Counted from the first letter of the stretch, positions 22,301 to 31,702 are shown. The stretch: 64,000 bases of DNA from Phytophthora vignae f. sp. vignae (GCA_016169955.1 JABJUM010000066.1:248001-312000), one strand, 5' to 3'. Numbers and translations: made by a program. The notes: a model not told the origin generated them from the letters alone.

Positions 22301-23530
22301 CATCGTTGTGACGACGATCTTGTCGGTTTAAGCGGGTTTGAACACTACAAAGTCGTCATTGCGGCCACTCTCTAGGTAACACACACACACACACACAACG
22401 TCAAATAGTTACGGGACATTGGTGGAGACCAGCGACCGGCCCAAGATACTTACATACTCATGAAAAGGATTCACTACAAAAATGCGAAATAAGAGGGCTG
22501 CAGATGGTTTCTCGGATTTCTGGACAAGAGATTATCGGACCTTATCTGAGAACTTTATCCTTAGGCTTATACTATCCATCTACGTTTGCGCTTTCACAGT
22601 GGACTTCTCAGTCTTGCTGTTGCGGTAGCCGTGGCAGCCACCCCCACCCTTTTCAGGGATCATACCCAGCTGTCACGGCTCCGTTGAAGCAGGACTCACC
22701 AACACGAGCGATCATCTCCACGGAGTATATACCGACACTCTCTTCTCAATTCTGTCTGTGCGCCGACGTCTCCCACGCCCAAAGAGACGTCGATCTCGTC
22801 GAGAAGACGATAGAGCGCGGCGTACGCGATCGCCATGTCGAAGATCTTGCGAAGCTTCTGACCCTACTTACCTACGTATCTCAGACGCCGAGATCTTGAT
22901 GAACGTGGCGGCGCACTCTTCAAGTTTGATCAGCGATGCTACCACGTCCACCTAGAATACATAATTAAGGAGCCCTTCGATTCGACCTTTTGTTAGATTG
23001 TGGACACCCAGCAAGCCCTGTATTTCCAATTTAATTTTTTTTACGTATTATCCTACCCGCTTACCGACATTGATGCAAAATGTAGCCTCTGGGTATTTTG
23101 CACGCTTTGAATTTTATAATGATACAATGCGTTTCCGGCGAGTTGGGTATTTGTTCATCTTCCTCATCTTATACTGACACTGCCCTCGAAATCGAGTAAC
23201 CTGTTAGTTCTGATATAAAACTGTAAATATATAAGGGTCTTATACTTGAAATTTGTATTGAGCCACTAATTACGACTTGGGTGGTCCACATATTTCGAAT
23301 TAATCCCTATTGGGCTGTCCGTACAACGTGTACCCCGTTGCAGAGGAAAGGAGAAATGCACAGTCGAAATAAGTAAAGGCACAGATGCCATAGCGGTTAA
23401 TCCACAGATTTGAGACGGTCGTTCCCTCAGATAGTAAAACTTATTAGCCAATCACAGGTGGGCACGTAACGAGCGGCTGCAAAAGACCGCCCTCCCGCTC
23501 ATTCCCCATTCCTCCGGCCAGCCCGCCTTC
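19366..23530. other. Gene-poor 4.1-kb region
   Basis: Contains overlapping medium-size open frames on both strands at 19304-19800 that overlap the start of the oxidase gene and match nothing I recognise. A (CA)n run lies at 22379-22398, and a second copy of the short element seen near 16.17 kb lies at about 20844-20867. The stretch 20.9-23.4 kb is AT-rich with short frames only. It is probably decayed transposon sequence; no autonomous transposon protein is visible. Confidence 0.4.
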
Positions 23531-23535
23531 CGCTA

Positions 23536-23975
23536 CGTGGACCGCTGCTTCGACTGCCGCTGACTCCTGTGCGGCCTGCTGCCTCGACTGTTTCGACTGC
23601 CGCTGACCTCTGTGCGGCCTACTGCCTCGACTGCTGCCTCAAGCGCGGCCTGCTGCCTCGACTGCTGCCTCAAGCGCGGCCTGCTGACTCGACTGCTGCA
23701 TCCAGCCCTGTCGCGGCCTGCTGCCTCAAGCGTGGACTCCAGCGCTGCTTCGACTGTTGCTACCAGTGCTGCCTGCTGCCTCAAGCGCGGCCTCCTGCAT
23801 CAAGTGCTGCCTCCAGGTCGGCCTCCAGCACTGTCTGCTGCCTGCTGCTGTAGCGACCGCTGCCTCCACCGCAGCCTCCAGCGCTCACCGCTGCCTGCTG
23901 CCTCAAGCGCTGTTTGCTGCCTGCTGCCTCAAGCACTGGCTGGTGCCTGCTGCCTCAAGCGCTGCCTCAAGCGCG
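23536..23975. repeat. GC-rich tandem repeat, CTGCCTCAAGCGC-type unit
   Basis: About 440 bp of degenerate tandem copies of a 13-27 bp unit built from CTGCCTCAAGCGC and CTGCCTCGACTG. It reads as low-complexity Ala/Ser/Cys/Leu-rich frames in every phase, so the open frames here are not evidence of a gene. It ends within a few bases of the sharp change to AT-rich Maverick sequence, which makes it the immediate left flank of the element. Confidence 0.75.
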
Positions 23976-23989
23976 CCGTAGTATATACT

Positions 23990-24420
23990 CTTAACGGTGC
24001 ATTGTGTCCATTTGTACTTTCTCTTATCAAAAGAACAACCAGAGACCCATTCCTCTAACCACAACCACAACTTACCCATTTTTCACTTCTTCTTCTTAAA
24101 ACCACTCTCAACACTTCTTCTTCTTAGATCACGCAAACACTTCTTTTCGCTCTCATAGCATCCAGACATCTTCTCGTTAAGTCCTCAAGGGTTTTTAAAT
24201 TTCAGAATTCAGAATTTATTAGAAAATTCTCAACGGAGCATTGTCCATTTTCATTTTCTATCGATATAAGCACACTCACAGCGTCGCTGAACAATTTTCA
24301 ATTCTTCTCATTAAAACCAGACTCAACACTTCTTCTCCATCTTAGATTACGCAAACAATCCTTTCACTCTCATGGCGTCCAGACACTCTTTAATTCATTT
24401 GTAATTATAAACGAACTCAT
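23990..24420. repeat. Imperfect tandem duplication at left end of Maverick 1
   Basis: Two copies of about 200-240 bp. TTAACGGTGCATTGTGTCCAT (from 23991) recurs as TCAACGGAGCATTGTCCAT (from about 24230). AAACCACTCTCAACACTTCTTC with the following TTAGATCACGCAAACA and CATAGCATCCAGACA recurs near 24315-24390. The copies are diverged, so this is an old duplication of terminal sequence. No coding content. Confidence 0.65.
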
Positions 24421-24465
24421 TTAGATCTATCTTAAGAAAAAATGTATTCTATATATACACACACA

Positions 24466-24908
24466 ATGTGCAACTTCACTACCACGAAAGGAGCTAAGTG
24501 TATGATTTCTCCAAACAAGGATATCTGTCATATCCATAAGAAATATTCACTACTTGAGCACAAGACCAATGAGATTAGAAATTTGAACAAGACACTCTTA
24601 AGGAAGATTGATGCGGTCAAAGCAATAAAAAAGAGAAGCAGCTTCTACAATCAGAGATGCAGGAATTATGAAACGAAGTTGAGTCTATGAGAGCAGACTA
24701 TGAGAGTTATTCATTAATCAAGCGTTATGAATTAGCAAAATGCCAATTGAAGAAGCATGTATTTGATGATTCCGAGATTAAGTCATTTTGTAGAAATAGA
24801 TCAAATGAAGAAACATTGATCAATATTTTTGGGAAGCAAAGCGACTATTGGAAATACTATAATGATATGAGACTTCAGAGAAATAAGCTCTGTCATTCAT
24901 TCGAGTGA
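24466..24908 (+). pseudogene. Zn-motif / HEPN-like accessory protein, frame-broken copy
   Basis: Two overlapping open pieces (24466-24690 and 24687-24908) form one protein when compared with the intact relative at 46990-47445. The N-terminus has C-x9-C-x8-C-x2-H (MCNFTTTKGAKC ... ICHIH), a likely zinc site. The second piece ends ...YWKYYNDMRLQRNKLCHSFE, where RNKLCH matches the R-x4-H pattern of HEPN ribonucleases. The break is at 24687-24690 (ATGA overlap). A programmed shift or a translationally coupled pair is possible, but two of the three family members in this window have frame breaks, which favours decay. A third relative lies at 38777-39235. Function unknown. Confidence 0.6.
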
Positions 24909-24910
24909 GT

Positions 24911-25021
24911 TGAGTCCATCGACTCATTTTTTTCTCATTAAGCATGACTCTGCTTTCGTCTGGAAGGAAAAAAACTTTCTATCTTAAGAGATAAATCTTA
25001 AGTATATAACCCCCAAGAGCA
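24911..25021 (+). promoter_or_regulatory. Repeated gene-junction unit, copy A (hairpin plus TATATAA)
   Basis: Directly after the stop of the upstream gene lies TGAGTCCATCGACTCA (a 6-bp-stem hairpin) and a T-run. Then follow a conserved 60-bp stretch (TTAAGCATGACTCTGCTTTC...) and AAGTATATAACCC, 20 bp ahead of the next start codon. It is about 90% identical to copy B at 25772-25877. I read it as a 3'-end signal followed by a promoter. Confidence 0.6.
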
Positions 25022-25041
25022 TACAACTCAACAACGCAGTC

Positions 25042-25758
25042 ATGAACTACAACGCTTTCAACATCCTATCGAACTACAGCTCCGGATTCTACGGCTTTGT
25101 TGATCTCATTGATGAAACGGTGGCTTTCCTTAACATCTACAGCAGGAATGTTATGAGGAGTGAGCAACACGATGCTTCATACTGGATTCGATTCCTGGAG
25201 TATCTCCAGGGCGAGTTCTCAATCATGTTGATCGCTGATGCTATTACTTTGGATGATTCTGATTTCATGTTGGGATTTGACGGAGACACATACTACTATG
25301 GGCTAGCTGAAGAGATCGGATCATTTCATCTGGGTATCACTCATGAGCAGCGCGCTGAGTATTATCGCCGCATTGATCATCCTACTGTCTGGGAGCGTGT
25401 GTTTGATGCCTGGAATATCAACCAAACGAAGCTTTACATCGTTGGAGTCAGTATGGCTGTGCCAGGTGATGAAGATTTTGAGTTTGATGATGTTGAGGAA
25501 TTCATCCCAGGCGTCAATGAGCCAAACAACGAAGGCATTGAGGACGTATTCAATGTTTTCAGCACATTTGCTGAAAAGCCACACTTTGCTGAGGAGAACA
25601 AAATCCTTATCAACGAAGCGATTGCTAAGCGTGCACACAAGCGGGTGTTCCAATCTAAAATCACTGAAGAGCTAATCACTGAAGCCATGCATCCTTGCCG
25701 TATGATGGCGCGCATGCAGATTTGCGATGATATCGAGCAGTTCTTTGAGTGTTGCTAA
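25042..25758 (+). CDS. Maverick accessory protein with C-terminal HP...DDIEQFF motif (238 aa)
   Basis: Unrecognised soluble acidic protein without signal peptide or membrane segment. Its last 25 residues (EAMHPCRMMARMQICDDIEQFFECC) align with the ends of the proteins at 25903-26244 and 48953-49609. The common pattern is HP-x(10-12)-(F/C)DD(I/V)ExFF. The rest of the protein shares little with those two. The gene follows repeat unit copy A and is followed by copy B, so it sits in a cassette-like arrangement. The start codon is clear: first ATG, 20 bp after TATATAA. A role in virion or host interaction is unknown. Confidence 0.7.
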   Translation: MNYNAFNILSNYSSGFYGFVDLIDETVAFLNIYSRNVMRSEQHDASYWIRFLEYLQGEFSIMLIADAITLDDSDFMLGFDGDTYYYGLAEEIGSFHLGITHEQRAEYYRRIDHPTVWERVFDAWNINQTKLYIVGVSMAVPGDEDFEFDDVEEFIPGVNEPNNEGIEDVFNVFSTFAEKPHFAEENKILINEAIAKRAHKRVFQSKITEELITEAMHPCRMMARMQICDDIEQFFECC

Positions 25759-25771
25759 AAAAAAATTATGA

Positions 25772-25877
25772 TGAGTCAATCGACTCATTTTTTTTCATTA
25801 AGCATGACTCTGCTTTCGTCTGGAAGGAAAAAAATCTATCCTAAGAGATAAATCCTAAGTATATAAACCCAAGAGCA
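25772..25877 (+). promoter_or_regulatory. Repeated gene-junction unit, copy B
   Basis: TGAGTCAATCGACTCA hairpin with T-run shortly after the stop at 25758, then the same conserved stretch and AAGTATATAAACCC, 26 bp ahead of the next ATG (25903). The identity with copy A extends over about 105 bp while the flanking coding regions differ, so the unit is either duplicated together with a gene or kept by selection. Confidence 0.6.
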
Positions 25878-25902
25878 ACTCCGCAGCATCCAACAAACAA
25901 CC

Positions 25903-26244
25903 ATGAACAACATTGATGAGTCTTTGTGGGTTAACAATCAGAGTGAGATTCGAACTTTCTGGATTGAAGCATTTCATTATCATTTCTTCAACCGTTCACA
26001 TATAATTGGCATTTCATATGAAGAATATGAGAGACAGTGTCATGAGGAAGAGAAGTCATACCTAGAATATAAGCAGGGGATGATTGATCTAAGTCACTTG
26101 ATTGGTACCAGATCGAAAGATGTATCCTATGCTATTCAATACGATCGATGCATTCAAGAATTAGCATTCCATCCATCATTTATGAATAAACGTATGATTC
26201 AGTTCGATGACATTGAAGACTTCTTTCAATCTATGGGATACTAA
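25903..26244 (+). CDS. Maverick accessory protein with C-terminal HP...DDIEDFF motif (113 aa)
   Basis: Small charged protein (MNNIDESLWVNNQSEI at the start) with no recognised domain. It ends FHPSFMNKRMIQFDDIEDFFQSMGY, the clearest short version of the motif shared with 25042-25758 and 48953-49609. The 5' region is repeat unit copy B. It may be a shortened paralogue of the upstream gene, since both share promoter unit and C-terminus. Function unknown. Confidence 0.65.
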   Translation: MNNIDESLWVNNQSEIRTFWIEAFHYHFFNRSHIIGISYEEYERQCHEEEKSYLEYKQGMIDLSHLIGTRSKDVSYAIQYDRCIQELAFHPSFMNKRMIQFDDIEDFFQSMGY

Positions 26245-26290
26245 TCCAATCAAGTCTCTTTTTTTTTTTAAAACAAATTCTTACACGAGC

Positions 26291-26606
26291 TTACTTCAGC
26301 AACTCATCAACCTCAGCCTTCAGCTTCGGGCATTTAGTCTGGACGAATTCATTCTTGCTCAACCAATCTAAATATTTAGGATCAACGGTTTGTATCTGTT
26401 TAATCGTCTTTAGCTTATATTTGCCCCAGGTCATAAGGAACGATCCATCATCGTTGCGAAATTTGTCAGCCAGAAACTTACCAATAGGACTGTCATCATC
26501 AACGAGAATCTTCTGATTCATCAACCAGCGACAGTATCCAGGATCAGTATCATATACCTCCTCAATAGTCTTCGATTTATGCTTTGCCAAAAGTTAATGT
26601 ACTCAT
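26291..26606 (-). pseudogene. Tandem ExoX-C-like repeat protein, early frameshift
   Basis: Two copies of the motif (F)GK-x-K-x-KTI-x-x-V-x-x-DP-x-Y-x-x-WL: KSKTIEEVYDTDPGYCRWL and GKYKLKTIKQIQTVDPKYLDWL. This matches the small domain found at the C-terminus of exodeoxyribonuclease X and in many large DNA viruses. The natural start is ATG at 26606 (MSTLTFGK), but one extra base right after this puts the remaining 99 residues in another frame. A related single copy lies inside the zinc-finger protein at 42166-42873. A nucleic-acid role is likely by family only. Confidence 0.6.
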
Positions 26607-26787
26607 TTGGTATCTATATAGGTAGCCATATCATTTTTTTGAAAATAAATTAAAAAAATATCACAATGTCTGGTCTTACAAGATTTCATAAGCTATATTA
26701 TTCATTTCAGGTGTCAATCGACTAAAGCCATGAAATTCTATGCCACATCGTAATTAGTTAAAGTTGTTTCCTTTGCATGAGAAGTAC

Positions 26788-27343
26788 TTAATCGGTTCTA
26801 TGGACCTCTCCTGTGAGACGGTCAATCTCGAGCTCGCGCTCGTATACAACGAGTACTAGAAGATCCATGCCGGTAGCCGAGCCGTTGATGCCAGATACTT
26901 GGATAGCCTGAGGAACGTCCTTCTGAGTGAGACGCGACGTGTCGGCTACGAGAACGCGCTGAGCCATGCTCCATTGGACCGAGTCGACCAGGCCGTTGCT
27001 GACCTCCTGACTCCAATCACCGTTGATCGCTCCTAGCTTGCTAAATTCATGCTTAAAGCTTTCAAAATCGTATTCTTGGCTCTTGTCAAAGACATTGGTA
27101 TTACCGATCGTAACCTGAAAGTTTCTGATAGAAGCGCCAGGCATGCACGTCCACGGAGCCGAGTCGAACGGAGATTGATACTGAGGAACTCCGGCCGCGC
27201 TGCCCAGCGCTTGTATCAGCGAATGGGACGAGAGCAACATACTTGACATGTTTCTTGTATCCAGAGATGTTGAGATCAAACGGAGGATTCAGCTGGCCAG
27301 TGGGGATATCAGGAGATACGCCCGCACCCTTGTGGAACATTTG
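26788..27343 (-). pseudogene. Major capsid protein, C-terminal part (interrupted)
   Basis: C-terminal portion of the Maverick major capsid protein. Its 5' partner lies beyond the inserted transposon, at 29977-31197. Reading from 27343 it opens with FHKGAGVSPDIPTGQLNPPFDLNIS, shifts frame near 27240, and runs to the stop at 26788 (about 160 residues in the second piece). The segment PWTCMPGASIRNFQVTIGNTNVF and the end LLVLVVYERELEIDRLTGEV are typical of the second jelly-roll of Polinton capsids. The border at 27343/27344 is exact because the 6-bp target duplication restores a continuous frame when the insertion is ignored. Not functional in this copy. Confidence 0.7.
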
Positions 27344-27369
27344 AACCAGTTGGCGACGACCCGGGTCAC
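27344..27369 (+). repeat. Terminal inverted repeat, left
   Basis: 26 bp, perfect inverse match to 29951-29976. Preceded directly by the CATTTG duplication at 27338-27343. Confidence 0.92.
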
Positions 27370-27634
27370 CAAAATGACCCGGCAGTCAAAAAACCCATCC
27401 AATTGCATGAAGTGAAATATATTCAATATATGAGACTCGGGCTGATCTTCAGTGGAGACTTCGTCTTCATCCAGCTCACCGCGGCTGTACTGGTTTCCTC
27501 GTCCTCTGGCGCTTTTTCTTCGGTACGTTGACGACGCCTTGGTTAATCGCCGCGTCGACAATAGCATTAGGCTCTGCTGACTCAACGTTTGCTGTTGTGG
27601 CAGCCCATAAAGCAGCACCATGTAGTTCCGTTGT

Positions 27635-29848
27635 CTACGTGGCTGGCGAGACGGAGTTAGCTGCAGACGGAGACACTTCCGCGTAGTCCGTCGAAGTGGC
27701 GGTGGAGGTGTCCGCCGTGGTGTTCGTCGAGGTGTCCGTCGTGGTAGCCATCGTGGTGTCCGTCGTGGTGTCCGTCGTGGTGTCCGTCGTGGTGTCCGTC
27801 GTGTTGTCCGTCGTGGTGTCCGTCGTGGCGTCCGTCGTGGAGGTGCGTCTGGCGGTGGAGTTGCGCGTGGTGGCAGTATCATCTGGAGTTGAATGAACAG
27901 GAGTCACGTTTAGTGGCTTGAAGAAAGACAGGATAGAAGGATTCTTGGGTCCAGCAGGTTGCTTTCGAGGGCGGCCAAGTTTCGGTTTGGCCGGGCGAGC
28001 GACACCGACAGCGAGTTTTGATTTTGTTTTCGATGACGTGCAAGTTTCTTCCTGGTCTGCAGTGCGTTCGTTTTGATGAGATGAATCAGCTTCAGGGTAG
28101 TACCCTAAGAACTTATCTGGAATCGAGAAATACTTTTGCTTCAACGAGGTTATTTTCTTCGTGCTGAGCTCCAGCAGTGGTTGACGTCTCAAGCGCACAT
28201 CGTTTGTAGTAGCCGCGTCGATGCTGGATACAGGACCAAAAAGATCAGCGAGAAACGCCTGTCGGATAGCACATCCATCGCCGGTTCCAATAAGAGAAAA
28301 CGTTTGCGAGTCTGCATCCTTCGTATTCACTAGATGCTTCATAGTTACGATGCCCTCGTCAATCTCAAAAAAATAATTTGCAGTGTAGTTATCAGGCATC
28401 CGCTTGAAATACTTTGACAGCAATGCTTCCCATCCGGCGAAAAAGGGTCTATCACTCTTGCGATGATCGAGAAACTGGGCTCGCACTGAAGGGGTCTCGT
28501 TCATTTGTGCTACGACTTGATCAGGGGTGTACAGATTGAAATTCTTCAGTTTGCCCTTGCACCAAGCGACGACCCGATCGGCGGCGTTATGAGAGTGACC
28601 AGGAAGTAAATACAAAAGCACCACTTTCTTGTAGAACACTAAAGAGAGCATAGCGTAAAACTTGAAAACAGAGCGGGACTTGTTTTGATCAACACAATTG
28701 TCGAGAATCAAAAGAAGCGTGTGCGAGTTTTCAGGCGAGATTGCACCAGCCTGAAGAAACTGGTTACGAAGCTGAAGATGGTGCCGCAGGCGAAGACTGC
28801 ATAGGGCATCAGCTCCTTTTCCTTGAGCACGCTCGTCATACACTAGGACATTGTTTAGTCCGTTCGTAATATCAGCGACCACAAAGTTGTGGAGCATCAA
28901 ATTAGAGTTGAAGTAATCTGCCGATGGCTGCTTGCTGCAGTAGGAGGGTAGCGCAATACTTCCCCCATAGTCTTCAATCTGAATTTGAATGATGGGCATC
29001 GAAGAATGCTGAACAGGCTCAGTCGTCAACGGAACTTCAGCGTGATCAGGAATTACTTCTTCAGATATTTTTTGTTGGGGAGCCCGAGCACTCACGTATT
29101 GGCGAACGAAGCCAGACATGGCGCGTCGTTGATTTATTGCCGCTTCCAAATGCATGTCTTTTTCAGATTGCAAACGGGCTCGATCATCATCTGAAATACC
29201 AGGGTTCAACAGCGCTGTTTCAATCCGAACGCAAGCATCACAAACGTCTTGCTGAGTACGAGCAAGTCTGAGTCCCGGGAAATACAAATGAAAGTATTGA
29301 GTCCAACGTGAGTACGACATCGCACGCCGCTCCACAACACGAGCATTTTCACAGTATTTCTCCCACAGCAGCGTTAAAGTAAGAGCCGAGTCCACGAAAT
29401 ACTGTCGTGGGCGGCGATGGGCACACGGGAACCCGTCCTCTAACTCCCAGTCCTTGCTCGTCTCAAAAAAGAATGCAAGGTCATCAGTGGTTAATGCATG
29501 CTTAGGAGCCTTAGGAGTAGTGCCTTGCAAGGAGTCAGACTTCTTGAGGCGAGCGATCATCGAACCACCGACACCGAAAATCACCCGTATTTGAGCATCC
29601 GGAACACCTTGGTCGATAAGTGCCCTGACCATTCCTTCTGCTTGTGCGTGCTGAGAGCCGCCCCACTTGGAGTCTAATGCGGCGTATGTAGATTGGAGTT
29701 GTTTCACGACAGCTTCTCCGAGTCGTGCAATAGCTCGGTCAAGAGCGGTCCTTTTCTCGCGAGTAGCTCGCCTTCGTCGTGGTTTTGTCTGGCTTGAGCC
29801 TCCTTCCCCACCGGAAGCGCGATGGACCACCGGCGGACGGTCCACCAT
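27635..29848 (-). CDS. DDE-like transposase, about 737 aa
   Basis: Start chosen at the first ATG (29848, MVDRPPVVHRASGG). The N-terminal 60 residues are Arg/Lys-rich. A helix-turn-helix-like segment (AEGMVRALIDQGVPDAQIRVIFGVGGSMIARLKK) should bind DNA. A Cys pair (DVCDACVRIE) follows. The core has IEDYGGSI, LLLILDNCVDQNKS and YLLPGHSHNAADRVVAWCKGKL. This D ... DNCxxQNK ... PGHxHxxxDR arrangement resembles the DUF7869-type RNase-H-fold domain of many eukaryotic transposon proteins. The C-terminus holds a Thr/Asp repeat encoded by a 12-bp tandem unit (about 27697-27845). The superfamily is not firmly assigned; the 6-bp target duplication should help. Confidence 0.75.
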   Translation of the reverse strand: MVDRPPVVHRASGGEGGSSQTKPRRRRATREKRTALDRAIARLGEAVVKQLQSTYAALDSKWGGSQHAQAEGMVRALIDQGVPDAQIRVIFGVGGSMIARLKKSDSLQGTTPKAPKHALTTDDLAFFFETSKDWELEDGFPCAHRRPRQYFVDSALTLTLLWEKYCENARVVERRAMSYSRWTQYFHLYFPGLRLARTQQDVCDACVRIETALLNPGISDDDRARLQSEKDMHLEAAINQRRAMSGFVRQYVSARAPQQKISEEVIPDHAEVPLTTEPVQHSSMPIIQIQIEDYGGSIALPSYCSKQPSADYFNSNLMLHNFVVADITNGLNNVLVYDERAQGKGADALCSLRLRHHLQLRNQFLQAGAISPENSHTLLLILDNCVDQNKSRSVFKFYAMLSLVFYKKVVLLYLLPGHSHNAADRVVAWCKGKLKNFNLYTPDQVVAQMNETPSVRAQFLDHRKSDRPFFAGWEALLSKYFKRMPDNYTANYFFEIDEGIVTMKHLVNTKDADSQTFSLIGTGDGCAIRQAFLADLFGPVSSIDAATTNDVRLRRQPLLELSTKKITSLKQKYFSIPDKFLGYYPEADSSHQNERTADQEETCTSSKTKSKLAVGVARPAKPKLGRPRKQPAGPKNPSILSFFKPLNVTPVHSTPDDTATTRNSTARRTSTTDATTDTTTDNTTDTTTDTTTDTTTDTTMATTTDTSTNTTADTSTATSTDYAEVSPSAANSVSPAT

Positions 29849-29950
29849 GCTTCTGTAAGCAGCCCGGAATGAGTTCTTCAGCAACTACACAGCCCACTAC
29901 TTGTATCTAAAAATAATTAATTATCTCGGTTTGCCTTCCGGAAAGTTGGC

Positions 29951-29976
29951 GTGACCCGGGTCGTCGCCAACTGGTT
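29951..29976 (-). repeat. Terminal inverted repeat, right
   Basis: 26 bp, perfect inverse match to 27344-27369. Followed directly by the CATTTG duplication at 29977-29982. Confidence 0.92.
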
Positions 29977-31197
29977 CATTTGCGCGAAGCAGTCGAGATA
30001 CCGAATCGTCTTGATTGGCTTCTGGATGATTGCCGTAGGATTCTTCAACTGGTAGAACGGAATGTGGAGACGTGAATTGGTGTATGGGAAGTACTCGCCA
30101 ACCTGAGTAGTCGGAGTGAAGCTATTACCTAGAGGGCCGAACGAGAACGATAGCTGCGACCAGCAGGCGTTAGAATATCCCACATTGACATAGCAAAATT
30201 GACGATATCATTAGCCGCCGTCTTAACCGGACCCGTCGTAGGAGCAATCATGATTGGGACTGTTTGCCCAGAAGTCATGGTAACAGAGTCAAGCTTCATG
30301 CTGGTAGCATTGCCCGAAACAGCAACCGTGCCAGCATTGATCCGAAGACGAATTTTCAGCTGAGGATTGCTACACAGATCTAGTTCCTTAAAAATCGGAT
30401 GCAACGATACGAGAGGAATCTTCAGCATGCAAAACCACTTGCCAGCAACCTTGTCATTTCCAAACGATGTTGCATTCGATTCCTTGAAGCAGCCGCGAGC
30501 GTTTTGCTGTAGAATTTGCTTCGTAGCCGTCGTACCGAACGACGCCCATGAAAATGCTCCCGTTGACTCGTTCGAATCGATAGGGGCAGGTGTGTTGGTA
30601 AGACTCTTGAAAAACCCAGCATTGTACGCCCATGGCTCCTGAGCTTGAGAAAGGGTATTATCAAGAGGAGAAAACCCAGCAATTTGATTGTTGCTATACC
30701 CATCTCCGCAAGCCGACGCGGCCTTAGTAAAGTTAATTCAGGTCCACGAATCCGGATAGAGATGGAGATCTGCTCCATGCTTGGCAACCTCGTCTTGAGA
30801 AAGTTCAGTCATCGCGCGCAGGTTGTTCCAGAAGCCCTTATACTCAGTTTCAGTGATTACCTTCTTGCCGTTGAGCTCGACAGTCAGCGAGTCGATTACG
30901 TTCGTGACATTGCACTTGAGTCCGCAAACGAAACGATTGATAGTAGACGTGTTGATATCAGCAGAACCAGTCGATTTGGCAGTGATAAAGTGATATAGGC
31001 CTCTTTGAGCGAAGCAAATCCACGCGAGCCAGTGAGCTGAGAAGTAGCATCAATCTGATCAGACCCGAGTTGTACGAGCCCTGGTTGCCATCATATACAA
31101 CGGTGATGGTCTTGCCCTTGCTGACATCAATAGGCGATTCGCTCTTGAGAGCCGACTGGAGAAGATACGCGTCTGTTAGTTGGGTTACGTCAGACAT
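29977..31197 (-). pseudogene. Major capsid protein, N-terminal and middle part (frameshifted)
   Basis: Starts at ATG 31197 (MSDVTQLTDAYLLQS). Capsid-like sequence is visible in successive frames: NQGSYNSG, then DATSQLTGSRGFASLKEAYIT, then FVCGLKCNVTNVIDSLTVELNGK ... FWNNLRAMTEL, then KWFCMLKIPLVSLHPIFKELDL, then FTPTTQVGEYFPYTNSRLHIPFYQLKN ... YLDCFAQM at the transposon border. At least three to four one-base frame changes and one internal stop occur. The composition (hydrophobic strands, FxxL-PL-LHP blocks, TTNSRLHIPFY) follows Polinton double-jelly-roll capsids, and the two parts together code about 590 residues, the expected length. The frameshifts are separate from the insertion, so the gene has been non-functional for some time. 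Confidence 0.65.
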
Positions 31198-31248
31198 ATT
31201 GTTGGAAGTATATGTCATCTGATATAGTCCGTACGAAAAAATAAATAA

Positions 31249-31623
31249 ATGGAGTACGTCAGGGGTATCACTTCTGATCACGATCTACTAGCTCTAGCAA
31301 AAAGCATTGGAGTCAAAATCGATGGCATATACGAGCTTTCCGAGATCAAATCTCCACTCCCCAAGAAGGGTTCCTATCTCGTACTACTTCGTACGAGCCC
31401 TGGAGTGGGGCATTGGACTGCTGTGTGCGATGGTGGTTATTTTGATAGCATGTCTATCGGGCCACCGCAGATATTAGGCGATTTGCCATATTTCAACAAA
31501 CAAATCCAAGGATCTAGTGATGAATATTGCGGGATTTTCTGTCTGTTATGGCTCTACTGCCGCCAGCATGGGAAAATGCATCTAATGGATAGATTCACCG
31601 ATCTCGATATCGAGATCCTTTGA
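31249..31623 (+). CDS. Adenain-type cysteine protease (virion maturation)
   Basis: A 124-residue protein with all residues of the adenovirus-type protease (Ulp1-like fold). His55 is in GVGHWTAV, Asp66 in GGYFDSMS, the oxyanion Gln87 in IQGSSDEYCG, and the nucleophile is Cys94. In adenoviruses and Mavericks this enzyme cleaves precursor capsid proteins at (M/I/L)-x-G-x-|-G. Such sites occur in neighbours at 31940-31954 (MHGAG) and 37291-37305 (LKGAG). The gene starts 51 bp from the capsid gene start on the opposite strand, so a shared promoter with ATATA boxes is likely. The frame is intact. Confidence 0.88.
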   Translation: MEYVRGITSDHDLLALAKSIGVKIDGIYELSEIKSPLPKKGSYLVLLRTSPGVGHWTAVCDGGYFDSMSIGPPQILGDLPYFNKQIQGSSDEYCGIFCLLWLYCRQHGKMHLMDRFTDLDIEIL

Positions 31624-31652
31624 AAAGGATCGATTCGACGTGCATGCACGTC
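31614..31652. terminator. Two strong palindromes after the protease gene
   Basis: GATCCTT-TGAA-AAGGATC (31614-31631) overlaps the protease stop codon. It is followed by a perfect 16-bp palindrome GACGTGCATGCACGTC (31637-31652). The position just 3' of one gene and 50 bp before the next suggests a 3'-end or insulation signal. Function is inferred. Confidence 0.45.
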
Positions 31653-31702
31653 TCGATGTAATTTAAATTTCTGAAATTTTAAATCCCTATATATCTATAA
31701 CG

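Larger units (their letters stand above)
27344..29976 (-). mobile_element. 2.6-kb DNA transposon inserted in the capsid gene
   Basis: Bounded by perfect 26-bp terminal inverted repeats (27344-27369 and 29951-29976, outer end AACCAGTTGGCG) and a 6-bp target-site duplication CATTTG (27338-27343 and 29977-29982). One large gene on the minus strand (27635-29848) fills it. The perfect repeats, exact duplication and open transposase frame indicate a recent insertion. The repeats contain a near-palindrome GACCCGGGTC. Confidence 0.9.

Noticed and set aside
22504..22955. Frames of 131 and 65 codons
   Set aside because: Arg/Ser-rich, no domain, no conserved start; probably chance frames in decayed sequence.
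23569..24058. Ala/Ser/Cys/Leu-rich frames
   Set aside because: Produced by the CTGCCTCAAGCGC tandem repeat; all three frames look alike.
27696..27896. Val/Ser-rich plus-strand frame
   Set aside because: It is the complement of the 12-bp repeat that encodes the Thr/Asp tract of the transposase.
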